From NCBI RefSeq assembly GCF_020520425.1, contig NC_079490.1, positions 806,001-870,000 of the forward strand: a stretch of 64,000 nucleotides of DNA, written 5' to 3'. Below, piece after piece: positions 12,401 to 23,585 of the stretch. This stretch comes from Spinacia oleracea (lineage: Eukaryota; Streptophyta; Magnoliopsida; Caryophyllales; Amaranthaceae). A model generated the notes under the pieces. That model did no database searches. It was not told the origin of the DNA and worked only from the letters and a program-made list of their open reading frames with translations. Every line of letters begins with the position of its first letter. The first letter of the stretch is position 1. The translations under genes and the position numbers were made by a program.

Positions 12401-15091
12401 CAATTCACATGAACAACAGTAAATGTCCTTGAAGCAGGTCAGGTATAACAAACGAACAGCTTGACGATTCACCAACAATGAAAACTAAAAAAAGATCAAA
12501 TAAACTTGAGCTCCAACAGAAAAATAATCACCTGAAATCCAAACATTGCTTGGAGCCAGTCCAAAATGTCTTCATCTTGCTTTTTCTTGTAGTCCTTGGG
12601 CCAAGGAAGTCCCCTTGTATTACGAAGGGCAACCATTGCAGCTTGGATCTGCATATTGGATCATCTTTAAAGGATACTGAGATAGCAGCAAAAACTCCAA
12701 ACATGGGCAATAAGATCAGTATCATAGTCAAAACGAACCTCTGGATATCTCATAATTGCTTGATTTGCACTATCAGGATCAAGAGGAAGAATGTTGTATG
12801 GGGCATAGATTTCAGTTTTCTCTGCTACTTTGTTGTGTGTATCCAAAATCTACAAAAAATGAACCCCAACAAAGTTAACCCAATGGACGGGCTAGGTGGC
12901 ACCAAATTGATAGTTACCACTGGAAAAAGAGGAGATAAACATGCATATAAATCGAAACACCCCTAGAGAATATCATACATCTCACCTCACGGTCAACTTC
13001 CATGGCTTGCGTCAAGTTAACAGCCTTCAACACCTCAAAGAGAACATTAGCAGTTTGATACGCCTTTGTGAGCTGAGCACTGAACAAAGAATTAAGGTTG
13101 TAATAATACATCAGCAAAATGACAAGCGCTTTCATATTTTGTGTCAGTGCCTTTTCCCAGGCATAAGCATAAGCAACTTACCGGTCAGCCTTATCAGCTG
13201 CATTTTGCAAAGCTTGAATATACTTCTTGTAATAGTGCTGATAAAAACTTTGCATTTCACGTGCATCACTTTTTTTAACTCTCCCCATTAATGTTGGATC
13301 ATTTTCCTGCAAGGACGTTGTTAGAACCAGACAGAAGACAGTAAAAGACATTGAGTATGATAACAAACTTGCACAGCAGAATGAGGACAGGTGTAACGAT
13401 AACAACCAAACACATATCATAAAAGAGAACTCTAAAGAAAGAGACCGAACTTTAATAACTGGCTGCCAGAAGCATATATTCTGATACGGAATCTAAGGTC
13501 ACTCTTCATAAACTTTTACCACGAAGATAAATTAATACAAAATAAAAAAGGATGTTCACAAGATTTTTGGTATAACGAAGAATGACTTGTAACAAAGGCA
13601 AACCAATGACATAGGTGAAATATCTTCGTAAACAACTATCACAAAGATACCATAACAAATTGGAAAAGGGAAAGACGTGCACAAATGCTTCCCATAAAAC
13701 AATTTGGTGTGTGCAACCCGCACATGTCAAAATTAACCCCGCTTGAGATGCGTATACCCTTCAGATTTAGCATGGAAGTCTATCTATCACAGAAGTCTAT
13801 CTATCACATTGAGAGGTCATATATTTAATTGTCCCCTGGCAATTGATTATGTTGGGACAAATCTTATAGTAGCAACTACATTGGACAATGATGTACAACC
13901 TTTTCTAGCCTTTGAAGAAGTGCAGTTTTGAATTGACGGACACCACGACCACTGGAAGTTGGATCCAATCGATGTGCTTTCTCAAATGCATAGAACCTAC
14001 CTGAAACCAACCAATACACAATATGAGTTACAAATCAGTAGACACCAAGTTAAATGGTCAATGTACCGAAAGGTGGAACGGAAATGACCACAACTAAATA
14101 ATGCACACCCTCCATCCTGAATGAATTATCACTCTACCAAGACTCTCAAGAGAAATGTGTCAAAGAGAAATGGTGAGAGGAAAAGCAGGGCATTTACATC
14201 ATTTCACATAAGGTTGCATCTTGGGGGACAAGAGGTGAAAAGAAACTGATACTGACTTATATTTTGGGATGCTTTGATGGGAAAGAAAAGTTCAATTAAA
14301 AAAATGGCAAAAGTACTTATAGCTCAACCCTTGAGAACAGCAAGCCAAAAGTACTTATAACTCAACCAAGATATGATCTCCAAATTAGAAATTATTGGTT
14401 GAGTTATATATTGGAAGTGCAATGGCATGATCACTTGGAAGATATAATTTTGGTCAATCGAATCTTCAAGCCAAATAATAGAACACATATCCAGCCCAGG
14501 CATTATAATACTACCCGTAGTATTCAGCAAGTGGACACTCCAAACAAGACCAACAACCAAACAAGTGTCCCCGAAAGATAGTTGGTTGACCACTTCAAAC
14601 AGTTTGGGAACACTCAATTCAAGTAACATAAACCCTCATATACTTATATAACCATCTTCTCCTTTTTTCTACATAACCTATGCTAAATATAGCATCTTTT
14701 ACTCATAATTTTAAAATCAAATTAGTTTCTTAATAATTTACAATGTTCATGGATGGATTGTGTATCAAAGACCCAACCTTTTGGAAACACCAACTTGATA
14801 ATTAACATGATTGACAGCTTAAGACACTCAAATATGAAATGCCCAAACAATATTTTTTTTAAAAATAAAAACTTGAAAAATGGAAAACATACATAGGTAT
14901 GCAACCCTAGGATTATGCTTCTCGACTTCGTTGGCAACACGAAGGATGGGAGCAATCTCAACTAGAGAAGACGGAACAATCTCACTATCGAACGCTGTTT
15001 CACCGAGGTTCCCCGCAGTCTGCGTCCTCATCAACCGCCTTCCCGGCGGTTGATCAGAACCTCCACCTCTGGAAGTCGAAGGTGATGCCAT
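457..15091 (-). CDS. CALS3: Callose synthase (CalS/GSL, CALS1/2/3-type), N-terminal ~1,337 codons, partial
   Basis: Multi-pass plasma-membrane enzyme making callose (beta-1,3-glucan) from UDP-glucose at cell plates, plasmodesmata and wounds. Exons (±2 bp, minus strand): 14893-15091, 13900-14000, 13182-13306, 12986-13079, 12739-12849, 12532-12648, 12300-12392, 11916-12007, 11455-11581, 9840-9977, 9671-9747, 9494-9584, 7502-7624, 7297-7414, 6709-7046, 6523-6575, 6384-6444, 5904-5985, 5762-5811, 5572-5658, 5325-5459, 3900-3994, 3742-3826, 3502-3662, 3281-3404, 2982-3194, 2755-2906, 1906-2015, 1654-1788, 1460-1528, 1154-1334, 876-1029, 457-576. Family landmarks: [10 protein letters not shown] near the start, [27 protein letters not shown], hydrophobic segments (AMIIIAW..., [14 protein letters not shown]), [39 protein letters not shown] and [20 protein letters not shown]. 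The start is the first ATG of the conserved N-terminus. Full proteins have about 1,950 residues, so the C-terminal third lies outside. The N-terminus and the [13 protein letters not shown] stretch look more like CALS3 than CALS1/2; the exact paralogue is uncertain. Oddities: one GC-AG intron, a duplicated splice donor, a short coding duplication, and loss of WAQ before CQAVADMKF. Confidence 0.9.
3995..5324 (-). other. Large callose synthase intron (about 1.3 kb)
   Basis: The intron lies between the exon ending FSRRFPD and the exon starting [12 protein letters not shown]. It is AT-rich and contains no recognised coding sequence or complete transposon. Its 5' end carries a second copy of the exon end and splice donor, described separately. 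Confidence 0.6.
5264..5333 (-). repeat. 29-bp direct repeat duplicating an exon end and its splice donor
   Basis: Identical 29-bp copies at 5264-5292 and 5305-5333 (period 41 bp) each contain, on the minus strand, the end of the exon plus the donor (CCTGAT then GTAAGTTATTG). The outer copy, 5305-5333, spans the real exon edge at 5325. The inner copy lies inside the intron. Using the inner donor would retain GTAAGTTATTGA, which gives V-S-Y-stop. Confidence 0.85.
7415..7501 (-). other. Short GC-AG intron in the callose synthase gene
   Basis: The upstream exon ends ...ILALQ with CAG at 7502-7504, followed directly by GCAATTAGTC. The downstream exon begins after TTTTCAG with GCCATGATTATT (AMII). 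Joining CAG to GCC restores the conserved LQAMIIIAW frame. The nearest GT (7 bases downstream) would break the frame. The donor CAG|GCAATT fits the known GC-AG class. Length is 87 bp. Confidence 0.75.
7625..9493 (-). other. Large callose synthase intron (about 1.9 kb) with a MITE remnant
   Basis: The intron separates the exon ending in [11 protein letters not shown] from the exon beginning [10 protein letters not shown]. It is AT-rich. A degenerate Stowaway-like piece lies at about 8919-9209, with ends CTCTCATTTATTTTAGATG and GCATCTGAAAAGAAACAGA. No other feature is recognised. Confidence 0.5.
9978..11454 (-). other. Large callose synthase intron (about 1.5 kb) with short direct repeats
   Basis: The intron lies between LCYIYHH and MAFELYG. 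Near 11145-11300 it has dispersed short direct repeats: TTATCCAGCTAAAAGA twice, and a CATGCAACAACATCCATAAAA unit twice with small changes. No coding sequence or complete transposon was recognised. Confidence 0.5.
14001..14892 (-). other. First coding intron of the callose synthase gene
   Basis: The donor GTATGT lies after GCATACCTAT and the acceptor TTTCAG before GTAGGTTC. Together they rebuild the conserved [18 protein letters not shown] junction. The intron is AT-rich and I see nothing else in it. Confidence 0.65.
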
Positions 15092-16400
15092 CTTTCCACT
15101 AATTAATTAATCCTCTCCAAAATACCTGTCCAAGTATAAACAACCACATTTCAGTTCACTTGAATCACTCAAAACAACAACAAAAATCAACCTTGAAGTA
15201 CCTATCTTGTGAGAATTAGAAACAGACATGCATGAAGCTAATCCTACCTTAAAAAACGCACTTAAATTCAATCTAACTCGATCACTTCACAACTAAACAA
15301 CTAAAACACCAAAAAATGGGAAAAGCAACTGCATGTTAATTCAATTTATAAATTCAATCAAACACCTCAAATGGCGAAAAGCAAGTCTAGAGAGATAAAA
15401 AGAAGCTATGAAACTACAAAAAACAGCAGCATCGAGCTTCAATGGTGCGAAAATGGAGGAGAGAGAACGTGTGCCCTAACCATGCATCAAGCTAATTCTA
15501 CCTAAAAAACGCATTTCAATTCAATCTAACTCAATCCCTTCATTACTAAACAATAAAACACCCAAAAAAATGGAAAATCAACAGCATATTGATTCAATTT
15601 ACAAATTCAATCAAAAACCTCAAATACCAAAAAAAAAAAAGCAAGTGTATATAGAGAAAACGAAGCTAATTCTACCAAAAATAACGCATTTCAATTCAAT
15701 CTAATTCAATCACTTCACTACTAAACAATTAAAACACCAAAAAAAAACACAGAAAAATCAACAGCATATTAATTCAATTTATAAATTCAATCAAAAAGCA
15801 TAAAAAGCAAGTCCAGATATAGAAAGTAGTACCAGTAGAGAGATAAAACGAAGCTACAAAACTACAGTAGATAGCAACATCGAGCTTCACTGGTGTCGAA
15901 AATGGAGGAGAGAGAAAGTGTGCCCTAGGAAACAACCATGCATCAAGCTAATTCTACCTAAAAAAACGCATTTCAATTCAATCTAACTCAATAACTCCAT
16001 TACTAAACAATTAAACACCCACAAAAATGGAAAATCAATTTACAAGTTCAATCAAAAACCTCAAATACAAAAACAAAAAAAAAAAAAAGCAAGTCTAGAT
16101 AGAGAAAACGAAGCTAATTCTACCAAAAGTAACGCATTTTAATTTAATCTAATTCAATCACTTCACTACTAAACAATTAAAACACACACAAAAACACACA
16201 GGAAAATCAACAGCATATTAATTCAATTTATAAATTCAATCAAAAAGCAAGTCCAGAGATAGAAAGTAGTACCAGTAGAGAGAGAAAACGAAGCTACGAA
16301 ACTACAGAAGATAGCAACATCGAGCTTCAGTGGCGTGCGAAAATGGAGGAGAGAGAAAGTGTGCCCTAGGAGAGAGAAAGTGCTTAAGGAGTAAGGAAAC
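15092..16400 (-). repeat. Higher-order tandem repeat of the callose synthase leader (5' UTR/leader intron)
   Basis: Two kinds of module alternate. Module B is about 85 bp (containing ATCGAGCTTCA and GGAGGAGAGAGAA) and starts at about 15402, 15850 and 16290, so the periods are about 448 and 440 bp. Module A is about 170 bp (AGCTAATTCTACC ... AACGCATTT ... AATTCAATTTA) and occurs at about 15237, 15486, 15661, 15941 and 16108. The order is A-B-A-A-B-A-A-B: two full A-A-B units plus a partial third. On the minus strand module B looks like a pyrimidine-rich plant 5' UTR. B2 and B3 end in CTACTG|GTACTACT, a possible splice donor that B1 lacks. An acceptor, GGACAG before GTATTTTGGAGAGG, lies about 35 bp upstream of the ATG. 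The leader-exon role is inferred. Confidence 0.8.
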
Positions 16401-16845
16401 TAAAGTAAAGCAATGGAGGACGAAACTGTGAGTAAGCAAAACAGGCAACAGTACTGTACAGTCTATGTGAGAAAGAGGAAAAAAAAAACTTGATCTTTGG
16501 ATTATGCTAAAATGGTGGGTCCCACTTGGTGCTACTTTTTCTTCCTGCGAGGTGGGAATTTACGGTTTTACCCTGGGAGTTTTTGTTGATGTTGGTGTTT
16601 TTAAAGGGTAATATTGTGGGGGAAGTGAGGGGTGGTTTTGGAATTGTGGTTTCGAATTTCAAAAAAGGTGAAGATTCGTGGGGTTTCGATGCTCATAGGT
16701 AAATGGAGGTAAAAAAATGGGTTAAAAATTAGCCGTTTTAACGGAGTTTCTTTGACATTTTTACCCTTGGTGAAAAAAAAATTGTACCAAGTATAAGTGT
16801 AAAGAGAGGAGTAACTTTGTCAAATAAGGAGTGTTTGGTTGATTC

Positions 16846-17205
16846 TATGTAGGACTATAGATGGTTTTAGGATTGGGCCGGGCCGAGGCACGAACCGGCC
16901 CGGGTATAAATTGTGCGTCGTGTGTCGGACATGGGCTACATTTTTATGGAAAACGCATGATAAGATATGGATCAACTCGGGACGACAAAGCACGCTAAAT
17001 TTAGTAATATTAGGTTTAGACACAACGATCCGACCCGGGATGATGGACCATGGGCCTAGGCAAGGCATGGGCTTCATTTTTAAAATGTCCGGCCCGGCAC
17101 AACCTGGCACAATACAAGCGGTGTTGGTGTATGTCGGGCCCGTTCAACCCCACGACCAGTAGCCTCGGCCCGATGTGCAACCTGACCCACAACCATCTCT
17201 AGATA
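16846..17205. mobile_element. GC-rich short element with inverted ends (candidate hAT-like MITE)
   Basis: An island of GGGCCGGG/CCGGCCC-type sequence stands in AT-rich surroundings. The ends are imperfect inverted repeats: TATAGATGGTT near 16854, and AACCATCTCTA near 17190-17200. I found no matching target-site duplication, so the class is a guess from similarity to the hAT elements elsewhere in the window. The two open frames inside it are by-products of base composition. Confidence 0.4.
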
Positions 17206-18095
17206 TGAAAATATGTATGAGGTATGGATTTAAAATGGTCTAAACTCACATTTTCTACTTCATGTACCAAATTAAAAAGAAAAGGCTCATTTCAAAACTT
17301 AATCAAACACGGTATTAAGAATCATTTGCCAAACTCATACCATCTTTGTTCTTAATTCGATCTCATGCCACTTTGTGAACTAGGGATGCGATCACTTCCT
17401 TCAAAAAGTATGTTTCAAGTCTTATAAGTCCAGATAATTTACAACTAAGTCATATCCAGGCAATGAGTATCAATCAGATCCTATAATTTCCATCAGATAT
17501 GATAAGATTACTCTCAAATTTACTACTCCGTATATTTCAATCAATATTAATCATATCAATTAGTTTTAATAAGATTTAATCAAGTCTAAAAAATTTAATC
17601 AATTACAATAAATTCAGACAAGCTTAAGTTTCATCTGACGAAAAGAACATCCCTAAGGCCTAAACGGGATAAGAGACTCGAGCCCCACACATGCAAGCAA
17701 AATCAGAAAAGGGGAACAAAATAGGGATGTTTATTATTTAAAACTATTTTAAACTTATAGACTTTAAACAATGTGTTTAAATTTCATGCCCATATTTTTA
17801 GCACGAAATGGGACCCACATTTTGGAGCTCTAATATCAACCCATAAATAATGACCCAACTACAAATTCTTTTGTTATTAGCTAACCTTAACAAAAGCATG
17901 ATTAGTTTAGTTAGCATCTAATCTTCCTTGGTCTTATCTTAATCAAAAGCTTCTTACCTACCTTAATACTAACACATACTCGAATGGAATGTTGTTGAAT
18001 TGTCATAGTTCACATGAGGAATGATATCTCTTTTCATTCTTCCTAATTGTAATTTTTTTATGATATAATAAACGTTAAATAATGGTTAATAAGTA
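17206..18095. other. Intergenic AT-rich DNA
   Basis: No gene, repeat array or complete transposon was recognised in this stretch. Confidence 0.4.
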
Positions 18096-18449
18096 CTCTT
18101 TACGTCTCTTTTTGTTCTTTATGTTTTCTTTTTTGGATGTTTCAAAATGTTCTTTACATTTTCTTTTAGATTATCGCATAAATGTTTTAATATTCTATCA
18201 AAATTTGTGTCCAATTATTATTTTAATCAATTAAATTCATTGGGTCATTTAATATCTCACATTTTCCCATTAGGACATTAATTTTTTTTGAATTTTTCCA
18301 ATATCAATTTTTTTATTAAAGTGAAAACATTATAAATAAACATAACTTGTCTTGTTTAAATAAAGATAAAGGAATCTCGATGTAAATTACTTATTCGTTA
18401 AAACGCGTGAAAAATGCCAAACGTAAAGAACAAGAAGAGACAGGGAGAG
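18096..18449. mobile_element. Stowaway-type MITE
   Basis: The termini are inverted: CTCTTTACGTCTCTTTTTGT on the left, and the complement of CTCTCCCTGTCTCTTCTTGT on the right. TA lies on both sides (18094-18095 and 18450-18451). Length 354 bp, non-coding, AT-rich. The TA duplication and CTCCCTCC-like ends are the hallmarks of Stowaway (Tc1/mariner) MITEs. Confidence 0.75.
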
Positions 18450-18598
18450 TAGTTTAATAAATTACTAGTTGTGTTAAACCTCTATCCCTTATTATTTGAT
18501 ATTATTCGGTATGTGTGGTTATTTAAGCACAAGTGACAAGATTTTTTTTGTCATACTTGTATTTTATGAGTGATGTGTGTGGGGTTTTTAAATGCATA

Positions 18599-18855
18599 CT
18601 CTCTCCGTTCTTAAATATTAGTCATATTTTGACTTTTCAACTCGTTTCAACTCAATATTTAAATGTAAATCTCTCCAAGTACATATGTTAGCAAAATATA
18701 AAATTTAATATTGTTAAATTACACATTAAGACGAACAAAATAAGATCTCACATGAATATGTTTTGAAATACGTATTGGAAAAGAATTTGAAGACTCTCTT
18801 CAATTGTGAATAGTATCAAGATTCTAAACGGACTAATATTCGAGAACAGAGGGAG
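18599..18855. mobile_element. Stowaway-type MITE
   Basis: The left end CTCTCTCCGTTCTTAAATAT pairs with the right end ATATTCGAGAACAGAGGGAG, and TA flanks both sides. Length 257 bp. The interior contains a stretch (AGATCTCACATGAATAT) that recurs in the element at 31400, so the two are related. Confidence 0.8.
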
Positions 18856-18971
18856 TATAAGTTTTAATGAAAATAGTGAAGAATTTTAAATGTATATAAG
18901 CCAACATTAAGAAACCAATATTTAATACCGTAGAGTGATTATCTCTTCTCTTTTCTTTTGAGAAATCAATA

Positions 18972-19298
18972 CTCCCTCCGTCCCTTAATACTCGCACCGG
19001 TTTGACCGGTGCGGAGTTTAAGATACTTGAATTGACTTATTAATTTAATATGTGTTAGTTGATAGTGGAATATTTTTTTAATATAGTTAGTGGAAAATGT
19101 GTATAGGAGTGGGGTATGGTGAGTGGGATGTGTGAATTTTTAAGTGATTTTTTGTATGGAGTGAGGTTGTAGGTGGGGTAGTAGGTAAGTGTGAGAAATA
19201 TTATAATATTGGTATAAATTTCCATTTATAAAAACGGTACAAGTATTAAGGGACGGCCCGAAAAAGAAAGTGGTGCGAGTATTAAGGGACGGAGGGAG
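18972..19298. mobile_element. Stowaway-type MITE (CTCCCTCCGTCCCTTAATACT family)
   Basis: The inverted termini CTCCCTCCGTCCCTTAATAC and GTATTAAGGGACGGAGGGAG match perfectly and are flanked by TA. Length 327 bp. The right end has a second partial copy of the terminus about 50 bp inside (AGTATTAAGGGACGG near 19245), a small internal duplication. Confidence 0.88.
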
Positions 19299-19757
19299 TA
19301 TTTAAGTACGCAAGTCAACATTAAGAACACATTAAGAATTCATTATTTCAATATTTCATAATCTACTCACGGTCTTTTATTATTAATCAAATACTTTACG
19401 CATTAATAATTGTGTATACTCTGTACATAGTTAACTAAATAACATCATATAAGTTATTTAATACCAGTTTATAGTTAGTAAAATAGAAATTTAATTTCCA
19501 AATATTAAAAAATAAACTAACTAGAGGTATAAAAAGTTGTTCACAATTTATTTTTTTACCCTGCCTCACTTATTCTATATATTCCCTCCGTATTTTTTTA
19601 AGAGATACACTTGGCCGGGCACGGATATTAAGAAGAATAATTGAATGAAATAGATGTTAGAGATTCGAGTAACCATCAAGATGTTAGAGATAGATATAAG
19701 TATTATTGTTATAAACTTGGTCTAACTGTTTAAGCTTTTGTTGTGTTACATTGACAG

Positions 19758-20772
19758 TAGGAATGGCAATGGATCGGATTCGGGTCGGATGTAGTAAGAT
19801 CCGAATCCGATCCATTTACTAATCGGACCCCAGATTTGGCTCCGAATCCGAGTCCGACTCCGAAACTCCTAAATCCGAGTCCGATCCGACTACTCTTGTA
19901 GGAGGTCCGAATCCGACCCGATCCAACGGACCTCCGACAAGATCCGAAAGCATCCTAGTAAACCTCCAACAATCTCAAATACTACTAAAAAGAAATGAAA
20001 AGTATCATAGTTACTTTGTTTTCATTAATTATTTCTACAGGCTGCTTGTAAATCGGATAAATATTAATGCAATGTCTAATATGCTTATATGTTTACATCC
20101 CTTTAAACTAGAATTCGTAATAAAATTGAGACAAAACATAATCACCATGCCTACAAATTATTCGTAATAAATGGAGTGTTGAGTAATCATCTAGTTGTAT
20201 CTTTCAATTGAAGAGAAGATCTAGTTGTTTTCCTTGAATAACTTGAAGAAGAAAAAAGATCTACATGTTTTCCTTAATAACTTGAAGAAAAATAGATCTT
20301 ACATGTTTTTCATACGAAATACTGCTATCAGTCATATATATTTCCAGAGTACTTCATGTTTGGGTAGAATTGCATTAGTAGAGGAGAGAGGGAGGAGCTG
20401 TAAACTTGTAATACAGTAGAAAGAAATAGGAGATAGAAAGTAGAGGAGAGAGAAAGAGGAGGAATGAAGAAGAGATGTTCCGTATGTACAATGTAGGCGG
20501 CGTGAATGAGTAAACAAAATAGGGTTAGGTACTTTGTATCACAGACATATGCACGGCCCATTTATAAAATAGCAGTTTTCTAATGGTGGATTCGGACTCG
20601 GGTAAAACCCGATGGATCCAAACCAGGATCCATATCCGATCCGACTCCTATTCGGATTCGGGTTTTTCTTATCGGACTCGGATTCGGATTTTTTTAATTC
20701 GGATTTGGATCGGACTTTTTTCTTCGGATCGGATCGGACTCGAATCGGACTCGGATTGAATTGCCATCCCTA
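19758..20772. mobile_element. Non-autonomous hAT element, 1,015 bp, with exact 8-bp target duplication
   Basis: Terminal inverted repeats are TAGGAATGGCAAT (left) and ATTGCCATCCCTA (right), a close relative of the Ac-type terminus TAGGGATGAAA. The flanks carry an exact 8-bp duplication, ATTGACAG, at 19750-19757 and 20773-20780, diagnostic of hAT insertions. Both subterminal regions are rich in GGATCGGATTCGG/CCGAATCCGA words. The interior is AT-rich and encodes no transposase. Confidence 0.92.
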
Positions 20773-20995
20773 ATTGACAGCTTCACAAACAATATAAGAG
20801 CACAAACCAAGTACACAACTAAAATGCCTCATGCACAAATATCAACACAAAAACAACTTGTAATAGTAATCAACCTGCATCTGTCAAGATATATATATTA
20901 ACCTATTTACTATTTAGGCACAAGTCAACTGTGATCTAAAAAGGAAAATATAGACGAGTAAAGTTTGACAAGTTTGCTATAAAAGAAAACAAGCT

Positions 20996-21365
20996 TCAGA
21001 GCATCAATTGTAAGGGTGACCTCTTATTTACCCACTCTTAATCTCTCTCTTCCTCCACATCATTACCATCTCTTATTAAGAGTTCTCTACCAAAAACCCA
21101 AGAAATAGGCCACCTCTTATACACTAACTCTTGCATACAATTTCACATGTTTTTTTTTTTTTTTTAGAATATAACTAAAAAGCATACATAAAATACACCT
21201 CATACCCCCTCTTATTTCTAAGAGCTACCTCTTATTTAGAGGATGTCTTAATCAACCTCTAAATAAGAGGTATCTAAGAGTTACCCTAATTTTTTTAAGA
21301 GCTAGCTCTTAAAAATTCTCTCTCCTTAAGAGAGGGCTAAGAGTAAGCTACAATTGATGCTCTGA
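20996..21365. mobile_element. MITE with 17-bp inverted ends
   Basis: TCAGAGCATCAATTGTA at the left and TACAATTGATGCTCTGA at the right are perfect inverted repeats. The interior is built from CTCTTATTT/AAATAAGAG words in both orientations, so the element folds on itself. No clear target duplication was seen and the superfamily is not assigned. No coding potential. Confidence 0.75.
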
Positions 21366-21442
21366 TATCATCAATGTATTCATCTTGGGACTCGATGTAG
21401 TCATCAACCTTCACATCTAACATAATTATGAGTTAAAAACAA

Positions 21443-21819
21443 GGAAATTTGGTGAAACACTACCTTTAAGTTTGGTGGTTTTGTGAATTGCTACCTTTTA
21501 AAAAGGAAATTATATTTTACTACCTTATAAGTTTGGTTTGTTTGACTAACACTACCATTTGCCGTTTTTTGTTAATGTTTTACGTCTTTGGACTCCACTA
21601 CAACGGTTATTTTAATATGGCAAATGCACAAAATGACAAATAAACAGAGATATTTAAAAGAATAGAAGAAATACACGACGGAAAACATTAACGAAAACGT
21701 CAAATGGTAGTGTTAGTCAAACAAACCAAACTTATAAGGTAGTTAAATTAAAAAAAGTTTTTATAAGGTAGCAATTCACAAAACCACCAAATTTAAAGGT
21801 AGTGTTTTACAAAATTTCC
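21443..21819. mobile_element. Foldback Mutator-like MITE with 9-bp target duplication
   Basis: The element is almost entirely palindromic, with arms of about 125-150 bp. GGAAATTTGGTGAAACACTA at the left pairs with TAGTGTTTTACAAAATTTCC at the right, and the similarity continues inward through ACTACCTTATAAGTTTGGTT. The flanks carry an exact 9-bp duplication, TAAAAACAA, at 21434-21442 and 21820-21828, the size typical of Mutator-like elements. If transcribed it would make a long hairpin. Confidence 0.85.
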
Positions 21820-22232
21820 TAAAAACAAATTAAAGTGTCAACTGTAAGTAATTACAAAGAATAATACATCTCTAACACTCATCAATGGAAAATATATTTT
21901 TTTTAAACAAAAGCTCAAACAGCCTAAGAAACCTTGCCTAATTATTGATTTCGAATCATCATAGGAATGAACAATTTGTCAATATACTATAAAAAAGTGA
22001 TCATCAAAAATTACAAAATAGGGAAATAGAATAAAATCGGTAGTTTAGCAACACATAAGGTATTCATTCTAAGACAATTTTATCAAAACAATCAAATTTG
22101 ACAGTAAAAAAACTACACCGGTGAATCCTGAATATGAAAATGTGACATAGGTAGAAAGGGCACAACAACAAATTTGACTAGCATAGTAGCATCATGTAGG
22201 GATTTGGGGCCTTTTTTAGTTCTCATGTTGTA

Positions 22233-22595
22233 CTCCCTCCATTTCGAAATAATGGAAACATTTACGCATTTCACAACAACCAAGATAAATGATTGGAATG
22301 TAAGAAATAAGTATGGGAAAAGTAGAATGTTTTAAGAAAAAATAATAATAATTAGGTTGATTGGAGTGGTGTAAGAAAAGAAGAATAAAAAAATAGATTG
22401 GGTGGAAAGTTTTGAGTAAAAAGATAATATAAAAATAGATTGAGTGGAATGTTGTAAGTAAAGCGGGGAAAAAAGTAGTGTGAATTCATTAAATATGATG
22501 AGTCATCTACCAAAATTAGAATAAAGCACATTGTCCCAATTATTTTAAAACATCCATTTAAGAAAACCGTCCCCATTATTTTGAAACAGAGGGAA
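22233..22595. mobile_element. Stowaway-type MITE
   Basis: The ends CTCCCTCCATTTCGAAATAA and TTATTTTGAAACAGAGGGAA are inverted and TA-flanked. Length 363 bp. The interior has two internal repeats of an AATAGATTG-GTGGAA-GTT word. Non-coding. Confidence 0.8.
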
Positions 22596-22597
22596 TA

Positions 22598-23577
22598 TAC
22601 AGTAGTTATCTATCAGTTGAAATCAATGGCATCACTTGTAGGTGTTAAATAGGAGCATTTGTCTTGGACTTGCTATAAATTTCTTTTCCATTCTTCAACC
22701 TAGCAACAAACGATCAATTCCACCTCCTAGAGAAAGGGGTGCCTCATCTGGTAGTTTACAGTTACACTGCTTTTTTCTACTTATCGGTTTGTTGTTTTGT
22801 GGTTGCCATTGTTTTGAACATCATATTCCAATGCATAAACTGTCGTCTTATTTAAGTTAGCATATAAGATACAACACTTGAAGAACGGTTGCAACGGTTT
22901 TATACCTAATACTAAACTTAGTTCTTCTTAGTTTTCTGTAATTTTATTTCTTCTTATTCACCAATAGGTAGTTTTTCTAAATCGGTTGAACTTAAAACAA
23001 AAACTAGGAAATCAAAATAGCATGCGAATAAAAAGTCAGCGTAAGTCAACTATGGTAACTCAACAGCATTTTATAAACGCAAGTCAACTATGGTAACTCA
23101 GCGCAAGTCAACAACAGTTATACCATTCTGAGCAACAGCCTGATTATCAAACTGACAATCATGCTTAATTGTCTCTGTGAGCAGCACAAAACAGGTTTCC
23201 ACTGATATTGTATAATTACTAATTAGACATTTGGACCTAATTAGTAACTGTCCTGCAACATCAATCAGCCCTCGAGTTGATTAGCTTGACCAACTTGCTA
23301 ATTTAAGAAGTAGACTTAAATAAGCACCAAACGACATTTCACTATCAGACACCAAAATCAACCCACTAACAGCAAACTTTACCACTAAATTTATCTTTAT
23401 AAACAGCAAGCTGGTTGATCTAACTATTTATATAGACCATAATCCAAATTCCTAAAATTCATATCTTAAGCTCCAAAATAGAAAGAAAAGTTTATGCAAA
23501 AAGTAATCATATTTGAAGCAAAAATCCAGGTTTTCCAAAAGAAGCAGCAGCAAGATACTTTAACATTTATGACTTTC
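22598..23577. other. Intergenic DNA, no recognised gene
   Basis: An AT-rich stretch with a short direct repeat near 23035-23115 (GCAAGTCAACTATGGTAACT twice). A 72-codon open frame at 22642-22860 has no recognisable similarity and I do not call it a gene. Confidence 0.4.
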
Positions 23578-23585
23578 GTCTCTAC

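Noticed and set aside
457..15091. Many separate small genes on the minus strand (for example 2751-3287, 6586-7098, 11443-11697)
   Set aside because: They are single exons of one callose synthase gene read into flanking introns. Splice sites join them in frame.
16820..17162. Overlapping frames of 96 and 107 codons on opposite strands
   Set aside because: By-products of an inverted GC-rich short transposon.
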